From the NCBI RefSeq assembly GCF_030817475.1, contig NZ_JAUSZJ010000002.1, positions 1,355,501-1,419,500 on the forward strand: a stretch of 64,000 nucleotides of DNA, written 5' to 3'. Made by a program: the position numbers and the translations under genes. The notes below the pieces were generated by a model, which saw only the letters and a program-made list of their open reading frames with translations, searched no databases and was not told where the DNA came from. Shown in pieces: positions 20,796 through 29,458 of the stretch. Numbering within the stretch: position 1 is the first letter of the stretch; each line of letters starts with the position of its first letter. Origin of the DNA: Streptomyces sp. V2I9 (lineage in GTDB: Bacteria > Actinomycetota > Actinomycetes > Streptomycetales > Streptomycetaceae).

Positions 20796-21539
20796 ATGAC
20801 ACACTTTCCGGCGATGGACATCTCAGGGACGCAGCTCAGGGTCGCGCGCGCGGCGGTCTTCACCGCGCTCGTCGTCACCCTGTCCACGGCGTCCCATGTG
20901 CTGCTCTCCCGCGTCCCCCTGCCGCTGACCGCGGTCGCGCTGCTGGCAGCCGCGGTCTTCGCCGTGGCCTACGCGCTGGCCGGCCGGGAACGCGGCTTCG
21001 GCGCGATCGCGGGGCTGCTGGTCCCGCTGGAGCTGGCCGCCGACACGCTCTTCACCACGGGCCAGCACCTCTGTTACGGGGCGGCCGGTGGCCCGGTCGC
21101 GGGCCCGCTGCGCGCAGTGGGCTTCGACGTGCTGTGCGGCGGCGAGGTCGGCACGGGCGGCGCCCGGATCGCGGGCGTCGGCGCGGTGGGGACCCCGCTG
21201 GCCGACGTGGCCGGGGCGGGCGACCGCGCGGCGGCGCTGCTGGCCCATCCCGGTCCGGCCGTTCCGTGGCTGCTGCTCGTCGCGCATGTGGCGGTCGGGC
21301 TGCTCGCCGCGGCCTGGCTGCGGCGCGGCGAGGCGGCCCTCGCGGGGCTGGTGCGCACGGCGGCCCTGCTGGCGTTCCGGCCGCTCCTGACGGCGGTCGC
21401 GGTGGCCGGCGCGGGCGTCCGGTCCTCGGCCCGCCGCTCCCGGCCCGCCGGGCGGCCGTACCCGCCGGCGGCCACCCGTTTCCTCGTGCACTGCGTGGGG
21501 CGCAGGGGCCCGCCACCCGTGACGTACGCCGCTGCCTGA
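20796..21539 (+). CDS. Hypothetical integral membrane protein
   Basis: A 247-residue protein with about five hydrophobic helices: AAVFTALVVTLSTASHVLLS, LTAVALLAAAVFAVAYALAG, FGAIAGLLVPLELAADTLF, AVPWLLLVAHVAVGLLAAAWL and LLAFRPLLTAVAVAGAGV, then a basic tail. The middle GQHLCYGAAGGPVAG segment has a lone cysteine. ATG 20796 or ATG 20814 could start it; neither has a good ribosome site. No family recognised. It ends 64 bases before the DsbA-like gene and may be co-transcribed with it. Confidence 0.65.
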   Translation: MTHFPAMDISGTQLRVARAAVFTALVVTLSTASHVLLSRVPLPLTAVALLAAAVFAVAYALAGRERGFGAIAGLLVPLELAADTLFTTGQHLCYGAAGGPVAGPLRAVGFDVLCGGEVGTGGARIAGVGAVGTPLADVAGAGDRAAALLAHPGPAVPWLLLVAHVAVGLLAAAWLRRGEAALAGLVRTAALLAFRPLLTAVAVAGAGVRSSARRSRPAGRPYPPAATRFLVHCVGRRGPPPVTYAAA

Positions 21540-21603
21540 GAGCACGGCGGCGCGACGACGGCAGCACCCCTTCACGCCCCACACGCACCCACGGAGAACG
21601 ATC

Positions 21604-22419
21604 ATGAGCAAGCGCAACACCCAGGCGAACAAGGCTGCGGCCCGCGAGCGGCTGCGCGCCGAGCGCGAGCGCCAGGCCAAGAAGGACAAGACCCGCAAGC
21701 AGCTCGTCGTCGCGGGCTCGGTCGTCGCGGCCCTCGCCGTGATCGGCGGCATCAGCTTCGGCGTGATGCAGCTGAACAAGCCGGGCGCCTGGGAGGAGGC
21801 CGCCGACGCGAAGAACGTCACCGCGCCGAAGAACACCTCGGGCGAGGACGGCACCACCGTGGTGGTCGGCAAGCCGAGCGCGAAGAAGACGCTGGAGCTG
21901 TACGAGGACTCGCGCTGCCCGGTCTGCGCCACGTTCGAGCAGGGCGTCGGCGAGACCGTCTCGAAGGACGTCGAGGCCGGCAAGTACAAGGTCAGGTACG
22001 TCGGTGCGACCTTCATCGACAACACCGACAACGGCGAGGGCTCCAAGAACGCCCTGAGCGCGCTCGGCGCGGCGCTGGACGTGAGCCCCGAGGCGTTCAT
22101 GGAGTACAAGGCCGCCCTGTACTCGGCGAAGTTCCACCCCGCGGAGAGCGACGACAAGTTCGCCAAGGACAGCTACCTGATCGAGGTGGCGGATTCGGTC
22201 GACGCGCTGAAGGGCAACGAGGACTTCCGGAAGAACGTCGAGGACGGCACGTACGACGCCTGGGCGATGAAGATGTCCAAGACGTTCGACAAGAGCGGGG
22301 TGCAGGGCACCCCGACCCTGATGATGGACGACAAGAAGATCACGGCCGAGGGCAGCGAGAACGCTCCGATGACGGCCGACGAGTTCACCAAGGCCATCGA
22401 CAAGGCGCTCAAGGCGTAA
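21604..22419 (+). CDS. Membrane-anchored DsbA-like thioredoxin-fold protein
   Basis: A 271-residue protein with a very basic cytoplasmic start, one membrane helix (about residues 33-55) and an extracellular DsbA/thioredoxin-fold domain. The redox pair is Cys105-Pro-Val-Cys108 (EDSRCPVCATFEQ), and the cis-proline loop is VQGTPTLMMD. It probably oxidises or isomerises disulfides in exported proteins, as proposed for similar actinobacterial anchored thiol-disulfide proteins. No DsbB or VKOR partner is adjacent. GGAGAACG precedes the ATG. Confidence 0.9.
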   Translation: MSKRNTQANKAAARERLRAERERQAKKDKTRKQLVVAGSVVAALAVIGGISFGVMQLNKPGAWEEAADAKNVTAPKNTSGEDGTTVVVGKPSAKKTLELYEDSRCPVCATFEQGVGETVSKDVEAGKYKVRYVGATFIDNTDNGEGSKNALSALGAALDVSPEAFMEYKAALYSAKFHPAESDDKFAKDSYLIEVADSVDALKGNEDFRKNVEDGTYDAWAMKMSKTFDKSGVQGTPTLMMDDKKITAEGSENAPMTADEFTKAIDKALKA

Positions 22420-22438
22420 CGCCCTGCCGGGACTCCGT

Positions 22439-22487
22439 GGAACCCGGCGTTTCCGGGCGGTCCGACCGCCGGGGGACGCCGGGTTCC
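22439..22487. terminator. Bidirectional terminator
   Basis: GGAACCCGGCGT at 22439-22450 pairs with ACGCCGGGTTCC at 22476-22487, with an inner GGCGGT/ACCGCC stem. It lies between the convergent DsbA-like (+) and hydrolase (-) genes. Confidence 0.7.
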
Positions 22488-22503
22488 CGCGTTCTCCGCG
22501 CCT

Positions 22504-23073
22504 CTACAGCGTGGCCAGGAAACCGAGCGCGACCTTCCAGGTCTGCTCGGCGGCTGCCCGGTCGTAGTCGTGCCGGTCCGGATCGGTGAACAGGTGCCCG
22601 GCTCCGGGATAGCGGTAGATCTCCACGTCCGCGCCGGTGCGCTGCATCTGGAGGTACCAGCTGTTCAGCCAGTCGTGGGACTCGAAGGGGTCCGGGTCCG
22701 CGACGTGCAGCTGGACGGGCAGCTCGTCCACCGAGGCGTTCTCGGCGATGTCCGAGGTGCCGTGGAACAGCAGCAGTCCGCGGGCCTTCGCATCGCCGAG
22801 CGCCAGGGTCTGCGCGGTCGCCGCCCCGAAGGAGAAGCCGGCGTAGACGAGACCCTGGTCGGAGTAGGGCGCGGCGGCCAGCACGGCACGCCTGAGCAGC
22901 TCGTCCTTGCCGATCTCCTCCTTGTGGGCCATGCCCTCTTCCACCGTGTCGAAGGTGTGCCCCTCGAACAGATCGGGCACGCGCACCTCATGGCCGGCGT
23001 CCCTGAGGCGTGCGGCAGCCGCGTGCACGGCGGGCGTCAGCCCGTACGTCGAGTGGAAGAGCATGATGTTCAT
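22504..23073 (-). CDS. Dienelactone hydrolase-family protein
   Basis: A 189-residue compact alpha/beta hydrolase. MNIMLFHSTYGLTPAVHAAAARLRDAGHEVRVPDLFEG is a typical family start; ATG 23082 in the same frame would add three residues. The nucleophile elbow is GFSFGAATA with Ser81, where classical dienelactone hydrolases carry cysteine. The acid is probably the Asp in HVADPDPFES and the base the His in PGAGHLFTDPD. The serine makes a general esterase role more likely than dienelactone ring opening; the natural substrate is unknown. Confidence 0.85.
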   Translation of the reverse strand: MNIMLFHSTYGLTPAVHAAAARLRDAGHEVRVPDLFEGHTFDTVEEGMAHKEEIGKDELLRRAVLAAAPYSDQGLVYAGFSFGAATAQTLALGDAKARGLLLFHGTSDIAENASVDELPVQLHVADPDPFESHDWLNSWYLQMQRTGADVEIYRYPGAGHLFTDPDRHDYDRAAAEQTWKVALGFLATL

Positions 23074-23133
23074 GAGGCCCATGGTGCCATTCGCACCCTT
23101 CATGGGCCGCCCTACCTCTGGGAGGACGAGCGA

Positions 23134-24273
23134 ATGGAGAGCGTGCTGCGCCCGCTGATCGTCATCGGCGGTTCCGTGGTGGTCACGCTGCTGGTCGGCT
23201 GGGTGGTCGACCGGCTGCTGCGGCGGGCCGACAGCCGTCACCACGAGACCCCGCTGTGGGGCCTGCTGCGCCGCTGCCGGCCTCCGCTGCAGGTGGTGAT
23301 CATCACGGCGCTGCTGCGCGGCAGCTACCGCCAGACGAGGATCGACTGGGTGTGGGAGCACCGGGCCGGGATCGGCCAGCTGCTGACCCTGGTGCTGATC
23401 GGCGCCTCGGCGTGGCTGGTGGTACGGATCGCGGCGACGGTCGTGGAGGCGAGTTACGCCCGGTACGCGACGGCCACCCGCGACCCGGCGCGGGTCCGCC
23501 GGGTCCGTACCCAGGTGACGCTGATCCAGCGGGTCGTCATAGCGATCGTCATGGTGGTCGCGATCGCCGCGATGCTCCTGACGTTCCCGCCGATGCGGGC
23601 GGTCGGGACGTCGATGCTGGCGTCGGCCGGTCTGCTCGGCATCGTCGCGGGTGTCGCCGCCCAGTCCACGCTCGGCAACCTCTTCGCCGGGCTCCAGATC
23701 GCGTTCGGCGACATGGTGCGGATCGGCGACACCGTGGTGGTGGACGGCGAGTGGGGCACGATCGACGAGATCACCCTGACGTTCCTGGCGGTTCGGACCT
23801 GGGACGAGCGGCGGATCACGATGCCGGTCTCGTACTTCACCAGCCAGCCGTTCGAGAACTGGTCGCGCGGCGGGGTGCAGATGACCGGCACGGTCTTCTT
23901 CCACCTCGACCACTCCGCTCCCGTCGCCGCGATGCGGGAGAAACTGCGCGACCTCCTCGGGGACATCGCCGCCTGGGACGGCCGGGACTGGTCGCTGGCG
24001 GTCACGGACACCACGCCGTCCACGATCCAGGTACGGGCCGTGGTCACGGCGAAGGACGCGGACGACATCTGGACGGTGCGGTGCGCGGTGCGCGAGCAGC
24101 TGATCGGCTGGCTGCGGGACCACCACCCGTACGCGCTGCCGCGGATCGCCACCGCGCCGGCCGTGCTGCCGCCGGGTGAGCAGTGGGCGGAGCTGACGGG
24201 CGCGGAAGGCAGGGCGAGCCGCAACGGGACCTCGTCGTCCGCCGACCCGGCCCCGCGCACGGGCCGCGGCTGA
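23134..24273 (+). CDS. MscS-family mechanosensitive channel
   Basis: A 379-residue channel. ATG 23134 follows GGAGG. Three main membrane regions precede the pore helix region SMLASAGLLGIVAGVAAQSTLGNLFAGLQIAFGD, which is the MscS signature; the beta domain FGDMVRIGDTVVVDGEWGTIDEITLTFLAVRTWDERRITMPVSYF follows. The C-terminal alpha/beta region ends in a disordered Ser/Thr/Arg tail. It should open under membrane tension and release osmolytes on osmotic downshock. Divergent to the hydrolase gene, with 60 bases between them. Confidence 0.92.
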   Translation: MESVLRPLIVIGGSVVVTLLVGWVVDRLLRRADSRHHETPLWGLLRRCRPPLQVVIITALLRGSYRQTRIDWVWEHRAGIGQLLTLVLIGASAWLVVRIAATVVEASYARYATATRDPARVRRVRTQVTLIQRVVIAIVMVVAIAAMLLTFPPMRAVGTSMLASAGLLGIVAGVAAQSTLGNLFAGLQIAFGDMVRIGDTVVVDGEWGTIDEITLTFLAVRTWDERRITMPVSYFTSQPFENWSRGGVQMTGTVFFHLDHSAPVAAMREKLRDLLGDIAAWDGRDWSLAVTDTTPSTIQVRAVVTAKDADDIWTVRCAVREQLIGWLRDHHPYALPRIATAPAVLPPGEQWAELTGAEGRASRNGTSSSADPAPRTGRG

Positions 24274-24281
24274 CCGGCGCG

Positions 24282-24317
24282 GAGGGCGCCCGTCCGTCCC
24301 GACGGGCGGGAGCCCTC
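24282..24317. terminator. Terminator between mscS and the antiporter gene
   Basis: CGCCCGTC at 24287-24294 pairs with GACGGGCG at 24301-24308, and outer GAGGG/CCCTC arms extend it. It lies between convergent stop codons. Confidence 0.55.
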
Positions 24318-24320
24318 GGC

Positions 24321-25907
24321 TCACCGCAGTGAGCGCACGTCCAGGTACCGCAGCACCCGGTCCACGACCTCCGGGTCGGAGCCGGGCTCGCTGCGCGCGG
24401 AGAGCACCTCGTGGCGGGCGGCGGACATCATCTCGCGCTGGACCCGGCTGATGGCCTTGAAGCGCTTCGCCCGCTGCGCGTAGGCCTCGCGCCGCTCCTC
24501 GTCGACCATGTCGGGGCTGATCCGCGCCCCGATGTCGTACGCGGCGCGCTGGAGCCGCTCCAGCACGTCCTCGGGGAAGTCCTCGGCCTCCTGGATCTCC
24601 TTGAGGCGGCCTTTGGCGGCCTTGGCGGCCCGGATCGCGAGCTCCCGCTCCAGGGCCTCCTCGGCGGCGGTGTCGGCCCGGACCTTCAGCTTGCGCACCA
24701 GCCAGGGCAGGGTGAGCCCCTGGAAGACCAGGGTGACCATGATCACGGCGAAGGCGATGAAGATGATCTCGTCGCGGCCGGGGAAGGGCTGCCCGTCGTC
24801 GGTCTCCAGCGGGATCGCCAGCGCCAGGGCGACGGAGGCCACCCCGCGCATACCGGCCCACCACATCACGACGGTCTCGCGCCAGCTGGTGGGGATCTCC
24901 TCGCTGACGTCCCGCCGGGTGTGCAGCCGCTTGGCGAGCCAGGTCGCGGGCAGCAGCCACAGCAGCCGTACGCCGACGACGACGCCGACGATCACGAGTC
25001 CCCAGCCGACCATCTCCAGCGCGTGCCCGTCGGCGGTGCCGAACACGGTGTGCAGCTCCAGGCCGATCAGCCCGAAGGCCACCCCGGTGACCAGGGTGTC
25101 GACGATGTCCCAGAAGGTACGCCCGGTGAGCCGGCCCAGCACGTCGTCGGCGTCGGCGGTGTGCTCGGCGAGGAAGAGCGCGACGGTCAGGACGGCCAGC
25201 ACGCCGGAGCCCATCAGCTCCTCCGCGAGGACGTAGGCGACGAAGGGCACCAGCAGGGTCAGGCCGACCTGGAGGGTGGCGTCGCCGAGCAGGTTCATCA
25301 CCTTGATGGTGAGCCAGCCGAGCGCGAGCCCGACGACCACGGCGACGACGGCGGAGAGGACCAGCAGCCCGAACGCCTCGGGGAGCGAGAAGGTGCCGCC
25401 GACGGCGGCGGCGATGGCCACGTGGTAGAGCACGATGGCGGTCACGTCGTTGAAGAGGCCCTCGCCCTCCAGGATCGACACCAGACGGCGCGGCAGCCCC
25501 ACCGAACCCGCCACGGCCGTCGCGGCGACCGGGTCGGGCGGGGCGACGAGCGCGCCGAGCGCGACGGCCGCGGCGATCTGCAGCCCCGGCACGATCGAGT
25601 GGGCGACCGCGGCGACGGCGGCCGTGGTGACGAAGACGAGCGCCACGGCCAGCAGGAAGATCGGGCGGCGGTTGGCGGCGAACTGCCGCCAGGAGGTGCG
25701 CTGCACCGTCGCGTAGAGCAGCGGTGGAAGCAGGGCGGGGAGGATGATCTCCGGCGGGATGTCGACGTTCGGCACGAACGGCATGAAGGCCATCGCGATG
25801 CCGGCGAGGGTCATCAGCACCGGCGCGGGCAGCCCGAGCCGGTCGCCCAGCGGCACCGTGACCACGGCTCCGAGCAGCAGCAGGAGCAGGAGGGACATCT
25901 GTTCCAC
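24321..25907 (-). CDS. Na+/H+ antiporter, CPA1 family
   Basis: A 528-residue antiporter with about 12 membrane helices. Ion-site motifs are ALGALVAPPDPVAATAVAGSVGLPRRLVSILEGEGLFNDVTAIV, matching the ND motif region of CPA1 exchangers, and MWWAGMRGVASVALALAIP in a late helix. The C-terminal 120 residues are cytoplasmic, charged and probably helical (AAKAAKGRLKEIQEAEDFPEDVLERLQ), likely a regulatory tail. Proton-driven sodium export for pH and salt balance is inferred from the family. Confidence 0.92.
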   Translation of the reverse strand: MEQMSLLLLLLLGAVVTVPLGDRLGLPAPVLMTLAGIAMAFMPFVPNVDIPPEIILPALLPPLLYATVQRTSWRQFAANRRPIFLLAVALVFVTTAAVAAVAHSIVPGLQIAAAVALGALVAPPDPVAATAVAGSVGLPRRLVSILEGEGLFNDVTAIVLYHVAIAAAVGGTFSLPEAFGLLVLSAVVAVVVGLALGWLTIKVMNLLGDATLQVGLTLLVPFVAYVLAEELMGSGVLAVLTVALFLAEHTADADDVLGRLTGRTFWDIVDTLVTGVAFGLIGLELHTVFGTADGHALEMVGWGLVIVGVVVGVRLLWLLPATWLAKRLHTRRDVSEEIPTSWRETVVMWWAGMRGVASVALALAIPLETDDGQPFPGRDEIIFIAFAVIMVTLVFQGLTLPWLVRKLKVRADTAAEEALERELAIRAAKAAKGRLKEIQEAEDFPEDVLERLQRAAYDIGARISPDMVDEERREAYAQRAKRFKAISRVQREMMSAARHEVLSARSEPGSDPEVVDRVLRYLDVRSLR

Positions 25908-26015
25908 GGAGGGCCTTCCGGAGCGTGCGGGTCCGGCGGGTCACAAGCGGCCGAACAGGGATCCACCCTGCCACGCCCGGTACGCGATTCGGGCGATACC
26001 CCCCTCTTCCGGCGC

Positions 26016-26501
26016 TCAGGCCGGGCGGATCTTCCGCCGCATGGCGCGGTGCGGCATGCCCGCGTCGGGGAACTCGGGGCCGTACGCGACGTATCCGAGC
26101 CGTTCGTAGAAGCCGAGGGCGTGGGTCTGGGCGTGCAGGTCGACGGCGGTCAGACCGAGCGTGCGCGCCTCGTCCTCGATGGCCCTCACCAGCGCCGCCC
26201 CGACCCCGAGGCCACGGGCCTCCCGGCCCACGGCAAGGCGGCCCAGCGAGCCGACGTCCGGGTCGCCGCCGGTCTTCCCGGCCGCGTCCGCGCCGTGCAG
26301 CAGCCGTCCGGTGCCGAGCGCGGTGCCGTCCGCCGCGACGGCCAGGACGTGCACCGCGGTCGCGTCGCAGGTGTCGTACTCCAGCTCCTCGGGCACGTTC
26401 TGCTCGCCGACGAAGACGTCCTTGCGGACCTGGAAGCAGGCCGCCAGCTCGCTCTCCTCGACGGCCCTGCGGACGGTGTACGGGGAGGGCGCGGACGTCA
26501 C
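26016..26501 (-). CDS. GNAT-family N-acetyltransferase
   Basis: A 161-residue GNAT domain. Motif A, which binds the acetyl-CoA pyrophosphate, is [27 protein letters not shown]. The N-terminal [24 protein letters not shown] and the end [29 protein letters not shown] match the ElaA-like group, in which FxxEQ(x)VP is common. The GTG start at 26501 overlaps the stop of the pseudouridine synthase gene (GTGA), implying coupled translation. The acceptor substrate is unknown. Confidence 0.9.
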   Translation of the reverse strand: MTSAPSPYTVRRAVEESELAACFQVRKDVFVGEQNVPEELEYDTCDATAVHVLAVAADGTALGTGRLLHGADAAGKTGGDPDVGSLGRLAVGREARGLGVGAALVRAIEDEARTLGLTAVDLHAQTHALGFYERLGYVAYGPEFPDAGMPHRAMRRKIRPA

Positions 26502-27439
26502 TGGCTCTCCGCCGCGATCACGTCGAGGGCGTGCTGGAGGTCGGCCGGATAGCCGCTGGAGAACTCCACCCAGCTTCCGTCGGCCGGGTGCTCGAAGCCC
26601 AGGCGGACGGCGTGCAGCCACTGCCGGGTCAGCCCGAGGCGCTTGGCCAGCGTGGGGTCCGCGCCGTAGGTCAGGTCGCCCACGCAGGGGTGGCGGTGGG
26701 CGGACATGTGGACCCGGATCTGGTGGGTGCGGCCGGTCTCCAGCTTGATGTCGAGGAGGCTGGCGGAGCGGTAGGCCTCGATCAGGTCGTAGTGGGTCAC
26801 CGACGGCTTGCCCTCGGCGGTGACCGCCCACTTGTAGTCGTGGGTGGGGTGGCGTCCGATGGGGGCGTCGATGGTGCCGCTCATCGGGTCCGGGTGGCCC
26901 TGGACGAGCGCGTGGTACTTCTTCTCGACGACCCGGTCGCGGAACTGCGCCTTGAGCAGGGTGTAGGCCCGCTCGGACTTGGCGACGGCCATCAGGCCGG
27001 AGGTGCCGACGTCGAGGCGGTGGACGATGCCCTGGCGCTCGGCGGCGCCGGACGTCGAGATCCGGTAGCCGGCGGCGGCGAGGCCGCCGATGACGGTGGT
27101 GCCGGTCCAGCCGGGGCTGGGGTGGGCGGCGACGCCGACCGGCTTCACGATGACCACGATGTCGTCGTCGTCGTGGACGATCTCCATGCCCTCGACGGGC
27201 TCGGCGACGATCTGGACCGGCGGAGCGGCCTGCGGCATCTCCACCTCCAGCCAGGCGCCGCCGTGGACCCGCTCGGACTTCCCGGCCACCGAACCGTCCA
27301 CCTGGACCTTCCCGGCGGCGGCCAGCTCGGCGGCCTTGGTGCGGGAGAAACCGAACATACGGGCGATGGCGGCGTCGACGCGCTCGCCCTCCAGGCCGTC
27401 CGGTACGGGCAGGGTGCGGATCTCGGGGTGCGTACTCAC
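26498..27439 (-). CDS. rluD: RluA/RluD-family 23S rRNA pseudouridine synthase
   Basis: A 313-residue enzyme with an N-terminal S4 RNA-binding domain ([30 protein letters not shown]) and the RluA-type catalytic domain. The catalytic aspartate is Asp143 in [37 protein letters not shown] is the conserved C-terminal motif. It should modify uridines in large-subunit rRNA; the exact sites cannot be read from sequence. It sits between lspA and a GNAT gene in one minus-strand operon, 43 bases after lspA. Confidence 0.92.
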   Translation of the reverse strand: MSTHPEIRTLPVPDGLEGERVDAAIARMFGFSRTKAAELAAAGKVQVDGSVAGKSERVHGGAWLEVEMPQAAPPVQIVAEPVEGMEIVHDDDDIVVIVKPVGVAAHPSPGWTGTTVIGGLAAAGYRISTSGAAERQGIVHRLDVGTSGLMAVAKSERAYTLLKAQFRDRVVEKKYHALVQGHPDPMSGTIDAPIGRHPTHDYKWAVTAEGKPSVTHYDLIEAYRSASLLDIKLETGRTHQIRVHMSAHRHPCVGDLTYGADPTLAKRLGLTRQWLHAVRLGFEHPADGSWVEFSSGYPADLQHALDVIAAESQ

Positions 27440-27482
27440 CTGTCGAGTATGCCTTGCGCGGAACGCCGCCCGCGCGGCCCGG

Positions 27483-28073
27483 TCAGTCCTTGTGGACGGT
27501 CCCGTCGGGGTCCAGCCCCTTGAAGGAGAGGATGACGATGAGGATGCCGCCGCACACGATGGCGGAGTCGGCCAGGTTGAACACGGCGAAGTGCTTGGGG
27601 GCGATGAAGTCCACCACCGCGCCCTCGAACACGCCGGGCGCCCGGAAGAGGCGGTCGGTGAGGTTGCCGAGCGCACCGCCCAGGAGGAGCCCCAGGGCGA
27701 TGGCCCACGGCAGGCTGTGCAGCTTGCGGGCCAGCCGGACGATGACCACGATCACACCGGCGGCGATGATGGTGAAGATCACCGTGAACGCCTCGCCGAA
27801 CCCGAACGCGGCGCCCGCGTTCCGGATCGCCCGGAACTGCAGCCAGTCCCCGATGATGTCGATCGGCGGCTGGTGCTCCAGCTTGGCGACCACGATCATC
27901 TTGGTGACCAGGTCCAGCAGATAGGCCACGACGGCCACGCTCAGCAGGACGAGGATCTTCCGCTTGCCCCGGCCCGCGTTCACGGCGGCGTCGGCGGCCG
28001 TGCTGCCGCCCTCGCCCGTGCCCTCGGCCTCGGGATCGTCCGGCGTACCGATGATGCGCTCCGCCTCTGCCAC
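27483..28073 (-). CDS. lspA: Lipoprotein signal peptidase LspA
   Basis: A 196-residue type II signal peptidase that cleaves lipid-modified prolipoproteins. The catalytic aspartates are Asp140 in GNLTDRLFR and Asp169 in FNLADSAIV. Four membrane helices are visible, the first carrying the conserved DLVTK. An acidic N-terminal extension of about 35 residues before the first helix is longer than in E. coli and typical of actinobacteria. It heads the minus-strand group lspA-rluD-GNAT. Confidence 0.95.
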   Translation of the reverse strand: MAEAERIIGTPDDPEAEGTGEGGSTAADAAVNAGRGKRKILVLLSVAVVAYLLDLVTKMIVVAKLEHQPPIDIIGDWLQFRAIRNAGAAFGFGEAFTVIFTIIAAGVIVVIVRLARKLHSLPWAIALGLLLGGALGNLTDRLFRAPGVFEGAVVDFIAPKHFAVFNLADSAIVCGGILIVILSFKGLDPDGTVHKD

Positions 28074-28132
28074 GTGAGTCCCTCAACCCTAGGTGCCTGC
28101 CTTCGGATGAGGGTACGACACACCTGTACGGA

Positions 28133-28903
28133 TCAGCCGCGCCGCTCCTGCTTCTGCTTGTCCTCGACGCACAGGGTGGCCCGCGGGAACGCCTGCATCC
28201 GCGCCTTGCCGATCGGCTTGCCGCACACCTCGCAGAGCCCGTACGTCCCCGCCTCCAGCCGGGCCAGTGCCCGCTCGGTCTGCTCCAGCATCTCCTGGGC
28301 GTTGGCGGCCAGCGACAGCTCGTGCTCGCGGGTGATGTTCTTGGTGCCGGTGTCGGCCTCGTCGTCGCCCGCCCCGTCGCCGGAGTCCCGCATCAGCCCG
28401 GCCAGCGCCGCGCCGGACGCCTCCAGCTCGCTGCGGAGCCGCAGGATCTCGCTGGTCAGCAGGGTGCGCGCCTCGGTGACCTCGTCCGGCGTCCAGGGGT
28501 CCTCGCCGGGCCGGACGGCCAGCTCGTCGGGGGCGGCGGCGCGGGCCGGCGGCACAGGGGCCGTGGCCTGCGCACCTGCTGCGGAACGGCTCGCGCTCTT
28601 CTTGGCTACCACCGTGGGGGCTCCCATCTGCTCGGCGGCCGGGGCCGCCTCCGTGGCCGCCGGTGCGGCCTGCTCGCCGGCCGGCTTCGTACCGGCCGTC
28701 GTCCTCCGTGCCGCGGTCTTCTTCGCGGCCGTCCTCTTCGCCCCCGCCTTCTTGGCGGCGGCCTTCTTCGCGCTCCCGCCGGCCGTCTTCTTCGCGGCCT
28801 TCTTCGCCGTCCTCCTCGCGGGCCCGGCCGCTTCCCCGGCCGGTGGCTCGCGGGGGCCGTCGTGCTCGGCCGCGGTCTCGTCCGCCGTCTTCTTCGCCAC
28901 CAT
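28133..28903 (-). CDS. DksA/TraR-family zinc-finger protein with Lys/Ala-rich tail
   Basis: A 256-residue protein. Residues about 28-75 are AKK-type repeats (TAKKAAKKTAGG, KKAAAKKAGAKRTAAKKTAA) resembling histone H1 tails and the C-termini of actinobacterial HU proteins. After a Pro/Ala linker comes a coiled-coil segment and the DksA/TraR C4 finger, GLCEVCGKPIGKARMQAFPRATLC. The fourth cysteine position reads VED, so only three cysteines are present. DksA relatives bind RNA polymerase; the basic tail suggests DNA or RNA contact as well. ATG 28903 follows AAGGGG. It is divergent to ileS. Confidence 0.85.
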   Translation of the reverse strand: MVAKKTADETAAEHDGPREPPAGEAAGPARRTAKKAAKKTAGGSAKKAAAKKAGAKRTAAKKTAARRTTAGTKPAGEQAAPAATEAAPAAEQMGAPTVVAKKSASRSAAGAQATAPVPPARAAAPDELAVRPGEDPWTPDEVTEARTLLTSEILRLRSELEASGAALAGLMRDSGDGAGDDEADTGTKNITREHELSLAANAQEMLEQTERALARLEAGTYGLCEVCGKPIGKARMQAFPRATLCVEDKQKQERRG

Positions 28904-29171
28904 GGCCGCGGCCCCTTCACATATTGTGATCTTGCACGCGAATCGTGCTGGGACGATAAATCGACTCCAGCCCCGCGGCAACGGGGCACGCCGCCCTCTC
29001 CCCCTCCCCCGCGTCCGGTCGTGGCGCACCTCCCACCGTTGTGCCCAGCTCACCGCCGGGTAATCCGGCTCGCGTGCCCCGTCCGCAGGTCCGCGCGCCC
29101 CGTCCCGCCACACGGGTCACGCCCGCGCGCCCGACAACCCGGTGGGCGCTCGCCCTACGGGCCCGTACACT

Positions 29172-29458
29172 GGCCCCAGCGAGAGGCATCGACGGGACGA
29201 GTAGCGCCGTACGCAGCCGTGAGCGACCCGGGGACGGTGGAAGCCCGGGGGCGAGCGCGTCGTGAAGATCACCCCGGAGCCGCCGGAAGAACACCCCGGA
29301 CCGTGGATTCCACGGCACAGGGCCACTAGACCCGGCATCGCACCCCAATGAGGGGGCCACGGGCGCACGCCCGCGGCCAAGGAGGGTGGTACCGCGGGAG
29401 CCGAGACGCTCTCGTCCCTCCGACGGAAGTGGAAGACATCCGCCGGAGGAAGCCGCAC
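29172..29458 (+). promoter_or_regulatory. T-box leader of ileS (translational type)
   Basis: The T-box consensus AGGGTGGTACCGCG lies at 29383-29396. Stem I features upstream include GGACGGTGGAAGCCC and the candidate specifier ATC (isoleucine) at 29268-29270, followed by ACCCCGGAG. GGAGGG at 29381-29386 can pair with CCCTCC at 29416-29421 (antisequestrator). Alternatively CCTCCG at 29417-29422 can pair with the ribosome site CGGAGG at 29444-29449 (sequestrator). The two pairings exclude each other. Uncharged tRNA-Ile should favour the first and expose the start. A TACACT at 29166-29171 is a plausible -10 box. Confidence 0.92.
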
